A stretch of 64,000 nucleotides of DNA from Phycicoccus sonneratiae (GTDB lineage Bacteria > Actinomycetota > Actinomycetes > Actinomycetales > Dermatophilaceae), in contig NZ_JAFDVD010000013.1 of assembly GCF_016887965.1 (NCBI RefSeq), positions 105,170 to 169,169 of the forward strand. Reading direction: 5' to 3'. Below the pieces are notes generated by a model that saw nothing but the letters and a program-made list of their open reading frames with translations, had not been told where the DNA came from and did not search any database. Shown in pieces: positions 37,019 through 45,273 of the stretch (position 1 is its first letter; every line of letters starts with the position of its first letter). Both the position numbers and the translations under genes were made by a program.

Positions 37019-39142
37019 TCAGCCGGTGACGACGACCTCGTCGAGCCACGCCCTGCGCTTGCCCTGGTCGTCGGCGTGGAGTCCGGTGTACCAGACGATG
37101 ATGTACTGGCCGGCCACGTCGGCAGGAACCGGGAAGTCGAGCTTGCCCTTGGCGTCGGACTTCGAGCCGATCTTCTTGGCCCCCTCGAGCGTGGCGTCGG
37201 GTCCGACCCAGACCTCGAGGTCGACGTCCTGCGGGATGTCGAGCTGGACGTTCTGCGGCTTCTTGTTCGGCCCGAGGTCGACGATCAGGCCCAGGCCCTT
37301 CTTGAGGCCGCCGAAGGCGTCGGTGCGGTAGTTCTCCGAGCTCCAGCCGGTCGAGGTGTCGCCGTCGTAGGTCTTCGGGGTGAGGTTGTTGTTCTCGGCA
37401 CCGTCGCCCCCGGGGTCGTAGGCCTCGACCTTGAGGATGGCCAGCGGCTCGGGCGCGGCCCCTCCGTCGGTGCCGCCGGACGCACTGCCGCTCGGGCTCG
37501 GCGACGCGGTGGGGGTGCCGGACGACGTCGGCGTGAGGCCGCCGTCGCCGAGGAGGTCGGAGTTCGACCCGATCTGCTTGACGCCGTAGACGCCGATGAC
37601 GAGGGCCAGGACGAGGAAGGCGACGACGATGCCGAGCGCCAGCTTGGACTCGTCCTTCGTCAGCGGCTGGGCCGGCACGAGGGGCGCCGGGGCGTCGAGC
37701 TCGTCGAGGCCGTCGGTGCGCGCGGGAGCGGCCTGGGTGTCGGGCGAGAGCTCGGAGACCTTGTCGACCGCGCGCCGCGCGAGTCCGGAGACGCGGGAGC
37801 CGACCGTGCCGAGGGCGCCGGCGACGACGGCTCCGGCGGCCGCGGCACGCCCGGCGTCGTCGTCCTCGTCGCCGACGTCGTCGCGGCGCGCGACCTCGCG
37901 GGGAGCCGTCGTGGCCAGGGCGGTGGTGCCGGTCGTCGTGCGGGCCGCCGCCGGGGAGGCCGGCTCCGTCGTGGCGGCATCACCGGCGTCGACCGCATCC
38001 GCGGCACCCGCGGCAGCGGCGGCAGCGGCGGTAACCCCGGCCGCGGCGGCCGGGCGTGAGGCGTCGGGGAGCTCGCCGGTGTCGCTGTGCAGCCACTCGG
38101 GCGGCTCGGGCCGGGCGATGACCCGGGTCGGCTCGTCGTCGTCCGCGGCGGCGGGGGCCGGGGTCGGCGTCGGCAGTGGCGGCAGCGCGGGCAGGGCCGC
38201 CGTGGCGTCCGTGGCAGCCGTGGTGTCCGGGGCGACGGGGGCCACCGGCTCGGGCTCGACGGCCCGCTCCTCCGGCCCCGCAGCCGGGTCGGCGACGGCC
38301 GCCGGCTCGTCGACACTTTCCGCCGTGGGCTCCGGCGCGTCGTCCTCGGCGGCCACGGCCGGGGTGACCGGGCGCCCGACGACCTGGCGCGAGGGCCACG
38401 GGGCGACCTGGCGGGCGTAGTCGCCCGGGCTCGTCGGGCCCTCGTCGTCGGTGAGCGTGAGCCGGCAGATGGCGTCGAGGTCGCGCGGCACGCCGGCGGC
38501 GATCTCGGAGGGGGCAGCGACACCGCCGGGCACGCGCGGGGCGCGGCCGAGCCCGGCCGCCCTGGTGCCGAGCGGCCAGAGACCGGTGAGGCCGGCGTAG
38601 GTGAGGGCGACGACCCCGACGGCGTCGCGGCGGGCGGCCTCGTCGGGCTCCAGCCCGTCCTCGCCGGCGCGCACGGCGGCGACCTCGAGGCCGCGGAGGC
38701 GGACCTCGCCCTCGGGGGTGCGCAGGACGTCGTCGGGCGTGAGGTCGAGGTGGTGCAGGCCCCGCTGGCGGGCCGACTCGAGGGCCGCGGCCACCTCGCC
38801 GGTGATGCGGCGCACCTCGTCTCCGGGGATGCCGCCGTCGGTGACGAGGTCGGCGAGGGTGCGGGCGTCGCCGAGCTCCTCCTCGACGACCCACGCGACC
38901 TCGGGGTCCTCCCCGACGTCGAGGATCCGCACGAGGACCGCGTTGGCGACCGACCCGGCCCGCCGGGCGGCGTCGAGGAAGGAGGCGGCGCGGTGGTCGT
39001 CGGTCGGCACGACGAGCACGGACACCCGCCGGCCGAGCGTGGTGTCGTCGGCGCTCCAGCGCTCGGTGCCGCGGTCCTGGGCGAGCCTGCGGTGCACCGT
39101 GTAACGGCCCCCGAGGACGGTGCCGGGTCCAACGCCCTTCAC
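37019..39142 (-). CDS. Membrane pseudokinase with galactose-binding-like ectodomain
   Basis: 707 residues, GTG after AAGGAGC. The N-terminal kinase fold (LGGRYTVHRRLAQDRGTERW) lacks catalysis: the nucleotide loop has no GxGxxG, HRD reads HLD (HLDLTPDDVL), and DFG is replaced by RGLE. A long Ala/Pro/Thr linker precedes a TM (LALGIVVAFLVLALVIGVYG, about 510-530), and then an ectodomain with a discoidin-like pattern (DGDTSTGWSSENYRTDAFGG ... LIVDLGPNKKPQNVQLD). In M. tuberculosis the pseudokinase is fused to MurJ (MviN); here it is a separate gene downstream of murJ. It probably recruits FHA proteins to the flippase. Confidence 0.88.
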   Translation of the reverse strand: MKGVGPGTVLGGRYTVHRRLAQDRGTERWSADDTTLGRRVSVLVVPTDDHRAASFLDAARRAGSVANAVLVRILDVGEDPEVAWVVEEELGDARTLADLVTDGGIPGDEVRRITGEVAAALESARQRGLHHLDLTPDDVLRTPEGEVRLRGLEVAAVRAGEDGLEPDEAARRDAVGVVALTYAGLTGLWPLGTRAAGLGRAPRVPGGVAAPSEIAAGVPRDLDAICRLTLTDDEGPTSPGDYARQVAPWPSRQVVGRPVTPAVAAEDDAPEPTAESVDEPAAVADPAAGPEERAVEPEPVAPVAPDTTAATDATAALPALPPLPTPTPAPAAADDDEPTRVIARPEPPEWLHSDTGELPDASRPAAAAGVTAAAAAAAGAADAVDAGDAATTEPASPAAARTTTGTTALATTAPREVARRDDVGDEDDDAGRAAAAGAVVAGALGTVGSRVSGLARRAVDKVSELSPDTQAAPARTDGLDELDAPAPLVPAQPLTKDESKLALGIVVAFLVLALVIGVYGVKQIGSNSDLLGDGGLTPTSSGTPTASPSPSGSASGGTDGGAAPEPLAILKVEAYDPGGDGAENNNLTPKTYDGDTSTGWSSENYRTDAFGGLKKGLGLIVDLGPNKKPQNVQLDIPQDVDLEVWVGPDATLEGAKKIGSKSDAKGKLDFPVPADVAGQYIIVWYTGLHADDQGKRRAWLDEVVVTG

Positions 39143-39217
39143 CGCTGCTCCTTCCGGTCGTGGTCACGGCTTCACCCCGTGGGTCGCCCCACGGGTCCGA
39201 CCATCGTAGGGGGTCGG

Positions 39218-40867
39218 TCAGCGGCGGCCGAGGGCGCGCAGGCGGCGTCCGACCGGCGCGAGCAGGCGGCCGACCTCCTCGACCCCGAGCAGGTGCGCGA
39301 CGCCCCACGTCACGACGAGCTCGACGACCCCCGCCACACCCAGGACCAGCCCGCCGACGACGAGCGCGTGCACCCCGCGGTCGACCCCGAAGTCGGGCGC
39401 GAGCGCGCGGATGGCCAGGCCGAGGGCGACGGCGGTGAGGACCGCCGGCACGCCGACCTTGACGTAGACCGACGCCGCGCCGCGCAGACCGATCCGGCCG
39501 TGCTGGCGACGAAGCACCGCCCAGCCGACCGAGGCGCCGACGACGTAGGCGAAGGTCTGCCCGAAGGCGAGGACGGTGGCCGTGCGCCCGGGCGGGAGGG
39601 TCGAGGCGACGAGCGCGATGGTGACCGAGATGCCGGTGACGACGCACTGGGTCCGGAAGGACCAGAAGGTCTGCTGCTGGGCGTAGAAGACCCGGTCGTT
39701 GAGGTAGACCCAGCCGAGCGGCACGATCCCGCCGAAGAGCCCGACGAGGACCGCCGCGATGGCCTCGGTCTCGGTGAGGGGGCTGCGGAAGAAGAGCGTG
39801 GCCGTGACGAGCGGCACGGTGGCGAGGACGAGTGAGACGACCGGGAGCAGCAGCGGCGCCGGGATGCGCAGGCCCTGCTCGTGCTGGCGCATGACGGCCG
39901 CGTCGTCACCGCGGCTGGCCGCCTCCGACAGCTGGGTGTACAGGGCGGTGACGAGCGAGACGGTGACCAGGCCGTGCGGCAGCATCATCAGCAGCTGGGC
40001 CGGGTTGAAGGCCGCGATGCCGGCCGTGCCGAGGCCGCGGCGGGCCCCCTCGTCGGCGGCGTTGGTGAGCACCTTGGTCGTCACCCAGAACCCGACCTGC
40101 ACGACGACGATCGAGCCGAAGCTCCACTTCGCGACGTCGGAGACGGCCCCGAAGCCGTGGCCGCGCAGCCCCCACCGCGGCCGGTAGCGGAACCCCATGC
40201 GGCGCAGCGGGACGACGAGGGCGACGGCCTGCAGCGCGATCGAGAGCGTGGCCGTCCCGGCGAGGATGCCGATCATCCCGGGGGTCCAGTCGGCGGGGGC
40301 GGCGCGCTCGGGGTGGCCGGCGGCGGAGAACCAGAGCAGGCCGGCGATCGCGACGACGTTCGCGACGAGCGGGGCGAAGGTGAACGCCGCGAAGCGCCCG
40401 TTGGCGTTGAGCACCTGGCCGAAGATCGTGTACAGCCCGTAGAAGAGGACCTGCGGCACGCAGATGAACGCGAAGACCGTGGCGAGCCGCAGCGCGTCCT
40501 CGCTCGTCGTGTCGAAGTAGAGGCGCACGAGCCAGGGCGAGAGCGCGGTGAGGACCACCGACGCGAGGACGAAGAGCGCGATGGCCGCGGTGATGAGCCG
40601 GTTGACGAAGTCCTCGCCGGCGTCCCGGCGGGTGCGGGCGCGGATGATCTGCGGCACGAGGACGGCGTTGAGCGTCCCGCCGGCGAGCAGCAGGTAGAGG
40701 CTGTTCGGCAGGGTGTTGGCCACCGTGAAGGCCTCGGCCGCCAGGCCCGTGGACCCGATGACCCCGGTGAGCAGGACGGCCCGGAGCATCCCCGCGACAC
40801 GGCTGACGAGCGTCCCCGCCGCCATCACCGCACCCGAGCGCCCCACGCTCTGGACGGACGTGCTCAC
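39218..40867 (-). CDS. murJ: Lipid II flippase MurJ
   Basis: 549 residues from GTG 40867 (overlapping the Nudix stop by four bases, GTGA). Multi-helix MviN-family membrane protein moving lipid II across the membrane for peptidoglycan synthesis. It starts VGRSGAVMAAGTLVSRVAGM and has typical Arg-rich TM1-2 signatures (RVAGMLRAVLLTGVIG) and NTLPNSLYLLLAGGTLNAVL. The C-terminus (RLLAPVGRRLRALGRR) is basic and cytoplasmic. Downstream come the pseudokinase and sigma genes. Confidence 0.94.
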   Translation of the reverse strand: MSTSVQSVGRSGAVMAAGTLVSRVAGMLRAVLLTGVIGSTGLAAEAFTVANTLPNSLYLLLAGGTLNAVLVPQIIRARTRRDAGEDFVNRLITAAIALFVLASVVLTALSPWLVRLYFDTTSEDALRLATVFAFICVPQVLFYGLYTIFGQVLNANGRFAAFTFAPLVANVVAIAGLLWFSAAGHPERAAPADWTPGMIGILAGTATLSIALQAVALVVPLRRMGFRYRPRWGLRGHGFGAVSDVAKWSFGSIVVVQVGFWVTTKVLTNAADEGARRGLGTAGIAAFNPAQLLMMLPHGLVTVSLVTALYTQLSEAASRGDDAAVMRQHEQGLRIPAPLLLPVVSLVLATVPLVTATLFFRSPLTETEAIAAVLVGLFGGIVPLGWVYLNDRVFYAQQQTFWSFRTQCVVTGISVTIALVASTLPPGRTATVLAFGQTFAYVVGASVGWAVLRRQHGRIGLRGAASVYVKVGVPAVLTAVALGLAIRALAPDFGVDRGVHALVVGGLVLGVAGVVELVVTWGVAHLLGVEEVGRLLAPVGRRLRALGRR

Positions 40868-41355
40868 CCGGCGTCCCCCGCGAGGCGCTGCCAGGCCAGC
40901 CGGGCGATCCGGCGCTCGTTGGGGAAGGTGAGGTGCCGGTGGGCCTCCTCGAGCGGGAGCCACGCGACGTCGATGGCCTCGTGGTCGGGGTCCTTCTCGA
41001 TGGTCAGGTACCCGCCGGTGGCCTCGAGGAGGTAGTGGTGCACGTACTTGTGGATGCGCCGGTCGCCGGCCGCGAACCAGTAGTCGATGGTGCCCAGCTC
41101 GATGAGGACGCGGCCCTCGATGCCGGTCTCCTCCTCGACCTCACGCACGGCGGTCTGGGGCAGGGTCTCCTCGCCCTCGATGTGCCCCTTCGGCAGGCAC
41201 CACTCGACCCGGCCGGCCCGGTTGCGGCGGGCGATGACGGCGATCCGGGCCCGGCCCTCGTGGACGTCGACGACGACCCCGCCCGCGCTGCGCTCCTCGA
41301 CCGCCGGGAGCCGCCGGGGGCCCACCCCGGTCGGATCGGCAGCGGCGTGGCTCAT
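40864..41355 (-). CDS. Nudix hydrolase (MutT4-like)
   Basis: 163 residues. The Nudix box is complete (GHIEGEETLPQTAVREVEEE followed by TGI), so it should hydrolyse a nucleoside-diphosphate-linked substrate with a divalent metal. Start ATG after the divergent gap. In mycobacteria the neighbour (MutT4, Rv3908) has the same place beside the CCA-adding enzyme; the substrate cannot be told from sequence. It overlaps murJ by four bases; the DUF6049 gene usual between them is absent. Confidence 0.92.
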   Translation of the reverse strand: MSHAAADPTGVGPRRLPAVEERSAGGVVVDVHEGRARIAVIARRNRAGRVEWCLPKGHIEGEETLPQTAVREVEEETGIEGRVLIELGTIDYWFAAGDRRIHKYVHHYLLEATGGYLTIEKDPDHEAIDVAWLPLEEAHRHLTFPNERRIARLAWQRLAGDAG

Positions 41356-41444
41356 CTGGTCACTGTAACCACTGGGACGACCGCCGGCCGGGTCGTCGGG
41401 GTGGTCCCGGAGCCCGCCGCGGGCAGCACCTAGGCTTGGCCCTC

Positions 41445-42911
41445 GTGTCCGACCGCCAGCCCCCGGCCGCCCTCCTGCGCGAGGCCGTCGCCAACCTCGC
41501 GCCCGTGCTGCCGGTGCTCACCGACCTCGGCGAGCGGTTCGCGGCCGCGGGCCACGAGCTGGCCCTCGTCGGCGGACCGGTGCGCGACGCCTTCCTCGGC
41601 CGGACCTCGAACGACCTCGACCTCACGACCTCGGCCGGGCCGGACGAGACCGAGCGCCTCCTCACCGGCTGGGGCAGCGCGACGTGGGACATGGGCCGGG
41701 CCTTCGGCACGATCGGCGCCCGCCGCGGCGCGACCGTCGTCGAGGTGACCACCTACCGCGCCGACGCCTACGACGGCGTCACCCGCAAGCCGGTCGTGGC
41801 CTTCGGCGACTCCCTCGAGGAGGACCTGGTCCGTCGTGACTTCGCGTGCAACGCGATGGCCCTGCGCCTGCCCGACCTCGCCTTCGTCGACCCGCACGGC
41901 GGCCTCGGCGACCTCGAGGCGAAGGTGCTGCGCACCCCGTCGCCGCCGGAGGTCTCGTTCGACGACGACCCGCTGCGGATGATGCGCGCCGCCCGGTTCG
42001 TCGCCCAGCTGGGGTTCGTCCCCGCGCCCGACGTCCTCGCGGCGATGCGCGAGATGGCCGGCGACATCGCGCGGGTCTCGGCCGAGCGGGTGCGCGACGA
42101 GCTCGTCAAGCTGCTCCTCGCGCCCCACCCGCGCGCCGGCCTCGAGCTGCTGTCGGCGTCCGGTCTGGCGGCCGTCGTCCTCCCCGAGCTGCCGGCGCTG
42201 CAGCTCGAGGTCGACGAGCACCACCGGCACAAGGACGTCTACGAGCACTCGATGACGGTGCTCGAGCAGGCCATCGACCTCGAGGGCCCGGCCGACGGCC
42301 CGCCGGAGTCGGTCCCCGGACCCGACCTCGTGCTGCGCCTCGCCGCGCTGCTCCACGACGTCGGCAAGCCGGCCACCCGGCGCTTCGAGGACGGCGGCGG
42401 CGTCTCGTTCCACCACCACGAGGTCGTCGGCGCCAAGCTCGCGTCGAAGCGGCTGAAGGCGCTGCGCGTCGACAAGGAGACGACGAAGGCGGTCGCCCGG
42501 CTCGTCGAGCTGCACCTGCGCTTCCACGGGTACGGCGAGGGCCAGTGGACCGACTCGGCCGTGCGCCGGTACGTCACCGACGCCGGCGACCTGCTGCCCC
42601 GCCTGCACCGGCTGACCCGCGCCGACTGCACGACCCGCAACGTCCGCAAGGCCCGCCGGCTCTCCGAGGCCTACGACGACCTCGAGCGCCGCATCGAGCG
42701 GCTGACCGCCGAGGAGGAGCTCAAGGCCGTGCGCCCCGAGCTCGACGGGAACCAGATCGCCGAGGCGCTCGGCATCCGGCCCGGGCCGGTGCTCGGGCGG
42801 GCCTACCAGCACCTCCTCGCGGTGCGCCTCGACGAGGGCCCGATCGGGCCGGACGCCGCCCGCGAGCGCCTTCTCTCCTGGTGGGCCGAGCAGCCCGAGT
42901 CGCAGGGCTGA
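41445..42911 (+). CDS. CCA tRNA nucleotidyltransferase (PcnA-type, HD domain)
   Basis: 488 residues from GTG 41445 (a TTG nine bases upstream is open too). Adds or repairs the tRNA 3' CCA. Nucleotidyltransferase motif LVGGPVRDAFLGRTSNDLDL, fingers-region SFDDDPLRMMRAARFVAQLG, and an HD domain (LLHDVGKP, VSFHHHEVVGAKLA). Tail LLSWWAEQPESQG. TAGGCT at 41431-41436 lies about 8 bases before the GTG, suggesting a leaderless transcript. It is divergent from the Nudix gene, as in mycobacteria. Confidence 0.93.
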   Translation: MSDRQPPAALLREAVANLAPVLPVLTDLGERFAAAGHELALVGGPVRDAFLGRTSNDLDLTTSAGPDETERLLTGWGSATWDMGRAFGTIGARRGATVVEVTTYRADAYDGVTRKPVVAFGDSLEEDLVRRDFACNAMALRLPDLAFVDPHGGLGDLEAKVLRTPSPPEVSFDDDPLRMMRAARFVAQLGFVPAPDVLAAMREMAGDIARVSAERVRDELVKLLLAPHPRAGLELLSASGLAAVVLPELPALQLEVDEHHRHKDVYEHSMTVLEQAIDLEGPADGPPESVPGPDLVLRLAALLHDVGKPATRRFEDGGGVSFHHHEVVGAKLASKRLKALRVDKETTKAVARLVELHLRFHGYGEGQWTDSAVRRYVTDAGDLLPRLHRLTRADCTTRNVRKARRLSEAYDDLERRIERLTAEEELKAVRPELDGNQIAEALGIRPGPVLGRAYQHLLAVRLDEGPIGPDAARERLLSWWAEQPESQG

Positions 42912-43037
42912 CCCGCACCTCCCCGGCCGGCGCGACACGCCGCGCCCGGGGGAGTGCTCCCCGTCGACACGACCTCGACCGGCTGGCATGCTCGGCGCAC
43001 CGGCCGGCCGTGGGGCGGCCCGCCACGAGGGGTGAGC

Positions 43038-43385
43038 ATGCGCGACGACGAGCACCGGGGGTCTCCGGGGTCGATCGAGAAGTTCGAGGTCGACCCGGCG
43101 GCGGTCCGGGCCATGGGGAAGACGGTCCGCGACCTCGCCGACAGCGCCGGGGAGGCGCAGACCTACGCCACCGGCAACCTGCTGCTGACGAACTACGGCG
43201 GCTCGATCATGCTCACCCTCTGCGAGTGGATGTACGACCTCGAGGGCACGGTCGGCGACTGGTTCGGCGACCTCGCGAAGGTCTCGCGCGACTCCGGCGT
43301 CGAGCTCGGCGCGGCGGCCACCGTCTACCGCACCACCGACGAGCGCACCTCGGCCCGCCTCGACCGCTCCTACTGCAGCCAGTGA
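43038..43385 (+). CDS. EspC-like small alpha-helical protein
   Basis: 115 residues: MRDDEHRGSPGSIEKFEVDP, then two long helices with a central GSIMLTLCEWMYDLEGTVGD and end AATVYRTTDERTSARL. The pattern (FEVD..., L..L, C.W...L, A...Y...D) matches EspC-type ESX substrates and WXG100-like helical hairpins. The ATG was chosen over GTG 43032. First gene of an overlapping three-gene operon. No ESX secretion genes are in view. Confidence 0.6.
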   Translation: MRDDEHRGSPGSIEKFEVDPAAVRAMGKTVRDLADSAGEAQTYATGNLLLTNYGGSIMLTLCEWMYDLEGTVGDWFGDLAKVSRDSGVELGAAATVYRTTDERTSARLDRSYCSQ

Positions 43386-44131
43386 TGCGCCGCGACGACG
43401 TCGGCGCCGGCGGCGACCCGGCGAGCGTCCTCGTCGAGCCCTGGCCGGCCGACGCGGTCGGCGAGGAGTGGAACGCGGTCTCGGACTTCATGCACTCCAT
43501 CCCCTCGCTCGGGCAGTTCGCGTGGAAGGCCTTCGAGCTGGTCAGCGGGCAGGACGTCCCCGACATGTGGGGCGACATGATCGCCGGCGACTGGACCAAC
43601 GTCTCGCGCGTCGCCACCGCGTGCCGGCTCCTCGGCGGCTTCTGCCAGGCCTACGAGGCGCGCCTCGACAGCGCCGTCGCGGTCGCCCGCTACGAGTGGC
43701 ACGGCACCGCGGCCCAGGCGATGGACACCTATTTCGCGGGCCTCGCGGCCTCGGTGGGGTCGATGCAGGAAGCGCTCGAGGACATCGCCAAGGCGGTCGA
43801 CTCGATGGCCTTCGGCATCCGGCACTGCCACGACGAGGTCGCGAGCATCTGCGAGTCGCTCGTCGACGCCATCCTCGGGGTCACCATCTCGCTCGGGGCG
43901 ATGGCCGCCTCGGGCTGGACCGGCTTCGGCGCCATCGCCAGCGGGTTCGGCCTCAGCGCCTCGACGCTCTTCGCCATCTCCCTCGTCAACGACGCCAAGG
44001 CCGCGATGCAGACCGCGTTCGACCTCGCCGAGGGGATCATGAGCACGCTGACCGCGATGCTCAGCCTCGTCGGCGAGATCGAGGTCGTCCCCCTGCCGAG
44101 CGACCCCTACGACAACCGGGTGGCCGACTGA
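43385..44131 (+). CDS. WXG-like protein with two hydrophobic C-terminal helices
   Basis: 248 residues, ATG overlapping the preceding stop (TGATG). After an acidic start, a helical region carries the WXG-like turn RYEWHGTAAQAMDTYFAG (W-H-G). Then come a hydrophobic pair (DAILGVTISLGAMAASGWTG, SGFGLSASTLFAISLV) and a final amphipathic helix with LSLVGEIEVVPLPSDPYDNR. No toxin, nuclease or peptidase motif is visible. It looks like an N-terminal WXG/LXG-type export domain joined to a membrane-active or structural end. Function unknown. Confidence 0.55.
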   Translation: MRRDDVGAGGDPASVLVEPWPADAVGEEWNAVSDFMHSIPSLGQFAWKAFELVSGQDVPDMWGDMIAGDWTNVSRVATACRLLGGFCQAYEARLDSAVAVARYEWHGTAAQAMDTYFAGLAASVGSMQEALEDIAKAVDSMAFGIRHCHDEVASICESLVDAILGVTISLGAMAASGWTGFGAIASGFGLSASTLFAISLVNDAKAAMQTAFDLAEGIMSTLTAMLSLVGEIEVVPLPSDPYDNRVAD

Positions 44132-44502
44132 TGGCCGGCCACGACCCGCGCGCCGCGAGCGACGGCGAGCCGGAGCAGCCGCTCCTGCCCTCGTACCGGT
44201 CCCGCCCGGACCTCGACCGCGCCCTGCGGGCCAACCTGCGGACCCTGCGCGACCGCTGCCCCGACGCCGACCTGCGCGAGCGCCTCGACGCCGTCGTCGC
44301 GGGCCGCGCGAGCCTGCGCGAGCTCGCCCGCAGCCCCGAGTACCAGGCCTTCCTCGGCCCGCTCGTCCTCGAGGGCGCACGGCGCTGGGAGGAGGCCGGC
44401 CGTCCGGACGACGGGATGCCCGCCGACGTCGACGCCGTGCCGGAGCAGCGGCGGGAGGGACGCGGCCCGGCGGCACCGCCGCAGCAGGGCGGTACCTGGT
44501 GA
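44131..44502 (+). CDS. Small charged hypothetical protein of the WXG-like operon
   Basis: 123 residues, ATG overlapping the preceding stop by one base. Arg/Asp/Leu-rich core (PDLDRALRANLRTLRDRCPD, DLRERLDAVVAGRASLRELA) between disordered ends. No family recognised. As last gene of the EspC/WXG-like operon it could be a chaperone or immunity partner; that is inference from position only. Confidence 0.5.
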   Translation: MAGHDPRAASDGEPEQPLLPSYRSRPDLDRALRANLRTLRDRCPDADLRERLDAVVAGRASLRELARSPEYQAFLGPLVLEGARRWEEAGRPDDGMPADVDAVPEQRREGRGPAAPPQQGGTW

Positions 44503-44510
44503 GCCGGCGC

Positions 44511-44527
44511 GCCCGCCCGGCGCGGGC
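44511..44527. terminator. Short hairpin between convergent genes
   Basis: GCCCGC and GCGGGC pair around CCGGC in the 24-base gap between the WXG-like operon and the YceI gene. No T run. Confidence 0.35.
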
Positions 44528-45096
44528 TACGTCGCGGCCGGCGGGTCCTCGCGGCGGGTCGCGGAGATCTCGAACTCGAGGGTGATCCGCTCGGAGACGA
44601 GCACGCCGCCGGAGTCGAGCGGCATGTTCCACTCGAGCCCGAAGTCGCGACGGTTGACCTTCCGGCTGCCCTCGAACCCGGCGCGCAGCACCCCGAAGGC
44701 GTCCTTCTCGACGCCGGTGAGCGCGATGGGGAAGGACAGCGTCTGGGTGACGTCGCGGATCGTCAGGTCGCCGGTGACGAGGAATGCGTTGTCCTCGACC
44801 TCCTCGACGCGGCTGCTGAGGAACGTGATCTCGGGGTGGTTCTCGACGTCGAAGAAGTCGGCGCTGCGCAGGTGCTCGTCGCGCTGGGCCGTGCGGGTGT
44901 CGACGCTCGCGGCCTTGAGGACGACCTCGACGTAGCTGTTCGCCATGTCCTCGAGGTCGGCGTGCACGTGCCCCTCGACGTCGTTGAACGACCCGCGGAC
45001 CGTCGTGATCATCGCGTGCCGGGCCGAGAACCCGATGCGCGTGTGCTGGGGGTCGAGGTCCCAGTCCCCGCTGAGGGTCGGTGCGGTGTCGGTCAT
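44527..45096 (-). CDS. YceI family lipid-binding-like protein
   Basis: 189 residues from ATG 45096 (MTDTAPTLSGDWDLDPQHTR). The YceI lipocalin-like barrel is clear: HTRIGFSARHAMITTVRGSF, SVDTRTAQRDEHLRSADFFD, HPEITFLSSRVEEV, FEGSRKVNRRDFGLEWN. Characterised members bind polyisoprenoids. There is no signal peptide, as in many actinobacterial copies, so it is cytoplasmic. TAG stop. It converges on the WXG-like operon. Confidence 0.92.
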   Translation of the reverse strand: MTDTAPTLSGDWDLDPQHTRIGFSARHAMITTVRGSFNDVEGHVHADLEDMANSYVEVVLKAASVDTRTAQRDEHLRSADFFDVENHPEITFLSSRVEEVEDNAFLVTGDLTIRDVTQTLSFPIALTGVEKDAFGVLRAGFEGSRKVNRRDFGLEWNMPLDSGGVLVSERITLEFEISATRREDPPAAT

Positions 45097-45273
45097 CGTC
45101 GGCTCCACGGCTCGGTGACGCGTCGGACGCGTCGTGCTCGCGCAGTGTGGCAGACGGGGCCACCGGTGCACGAGGGGTCGAGCACACCGGCATCGTCCGT
45201 CCGGCCGAATGTGCCCGGCCCGGGTGGTGGCGTGGGTCCGCCCGTGTCACCCTCCCTCGGGGAGGTCACCAGC

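Noticed and set aside
43385..44131. LXG-type polymorphic toxin
   Set aside because: The C-terminus holds hydrophobic helices with no nuclease, ADP-ribosyl or deaminase motif, so no toxin class can be assigned.
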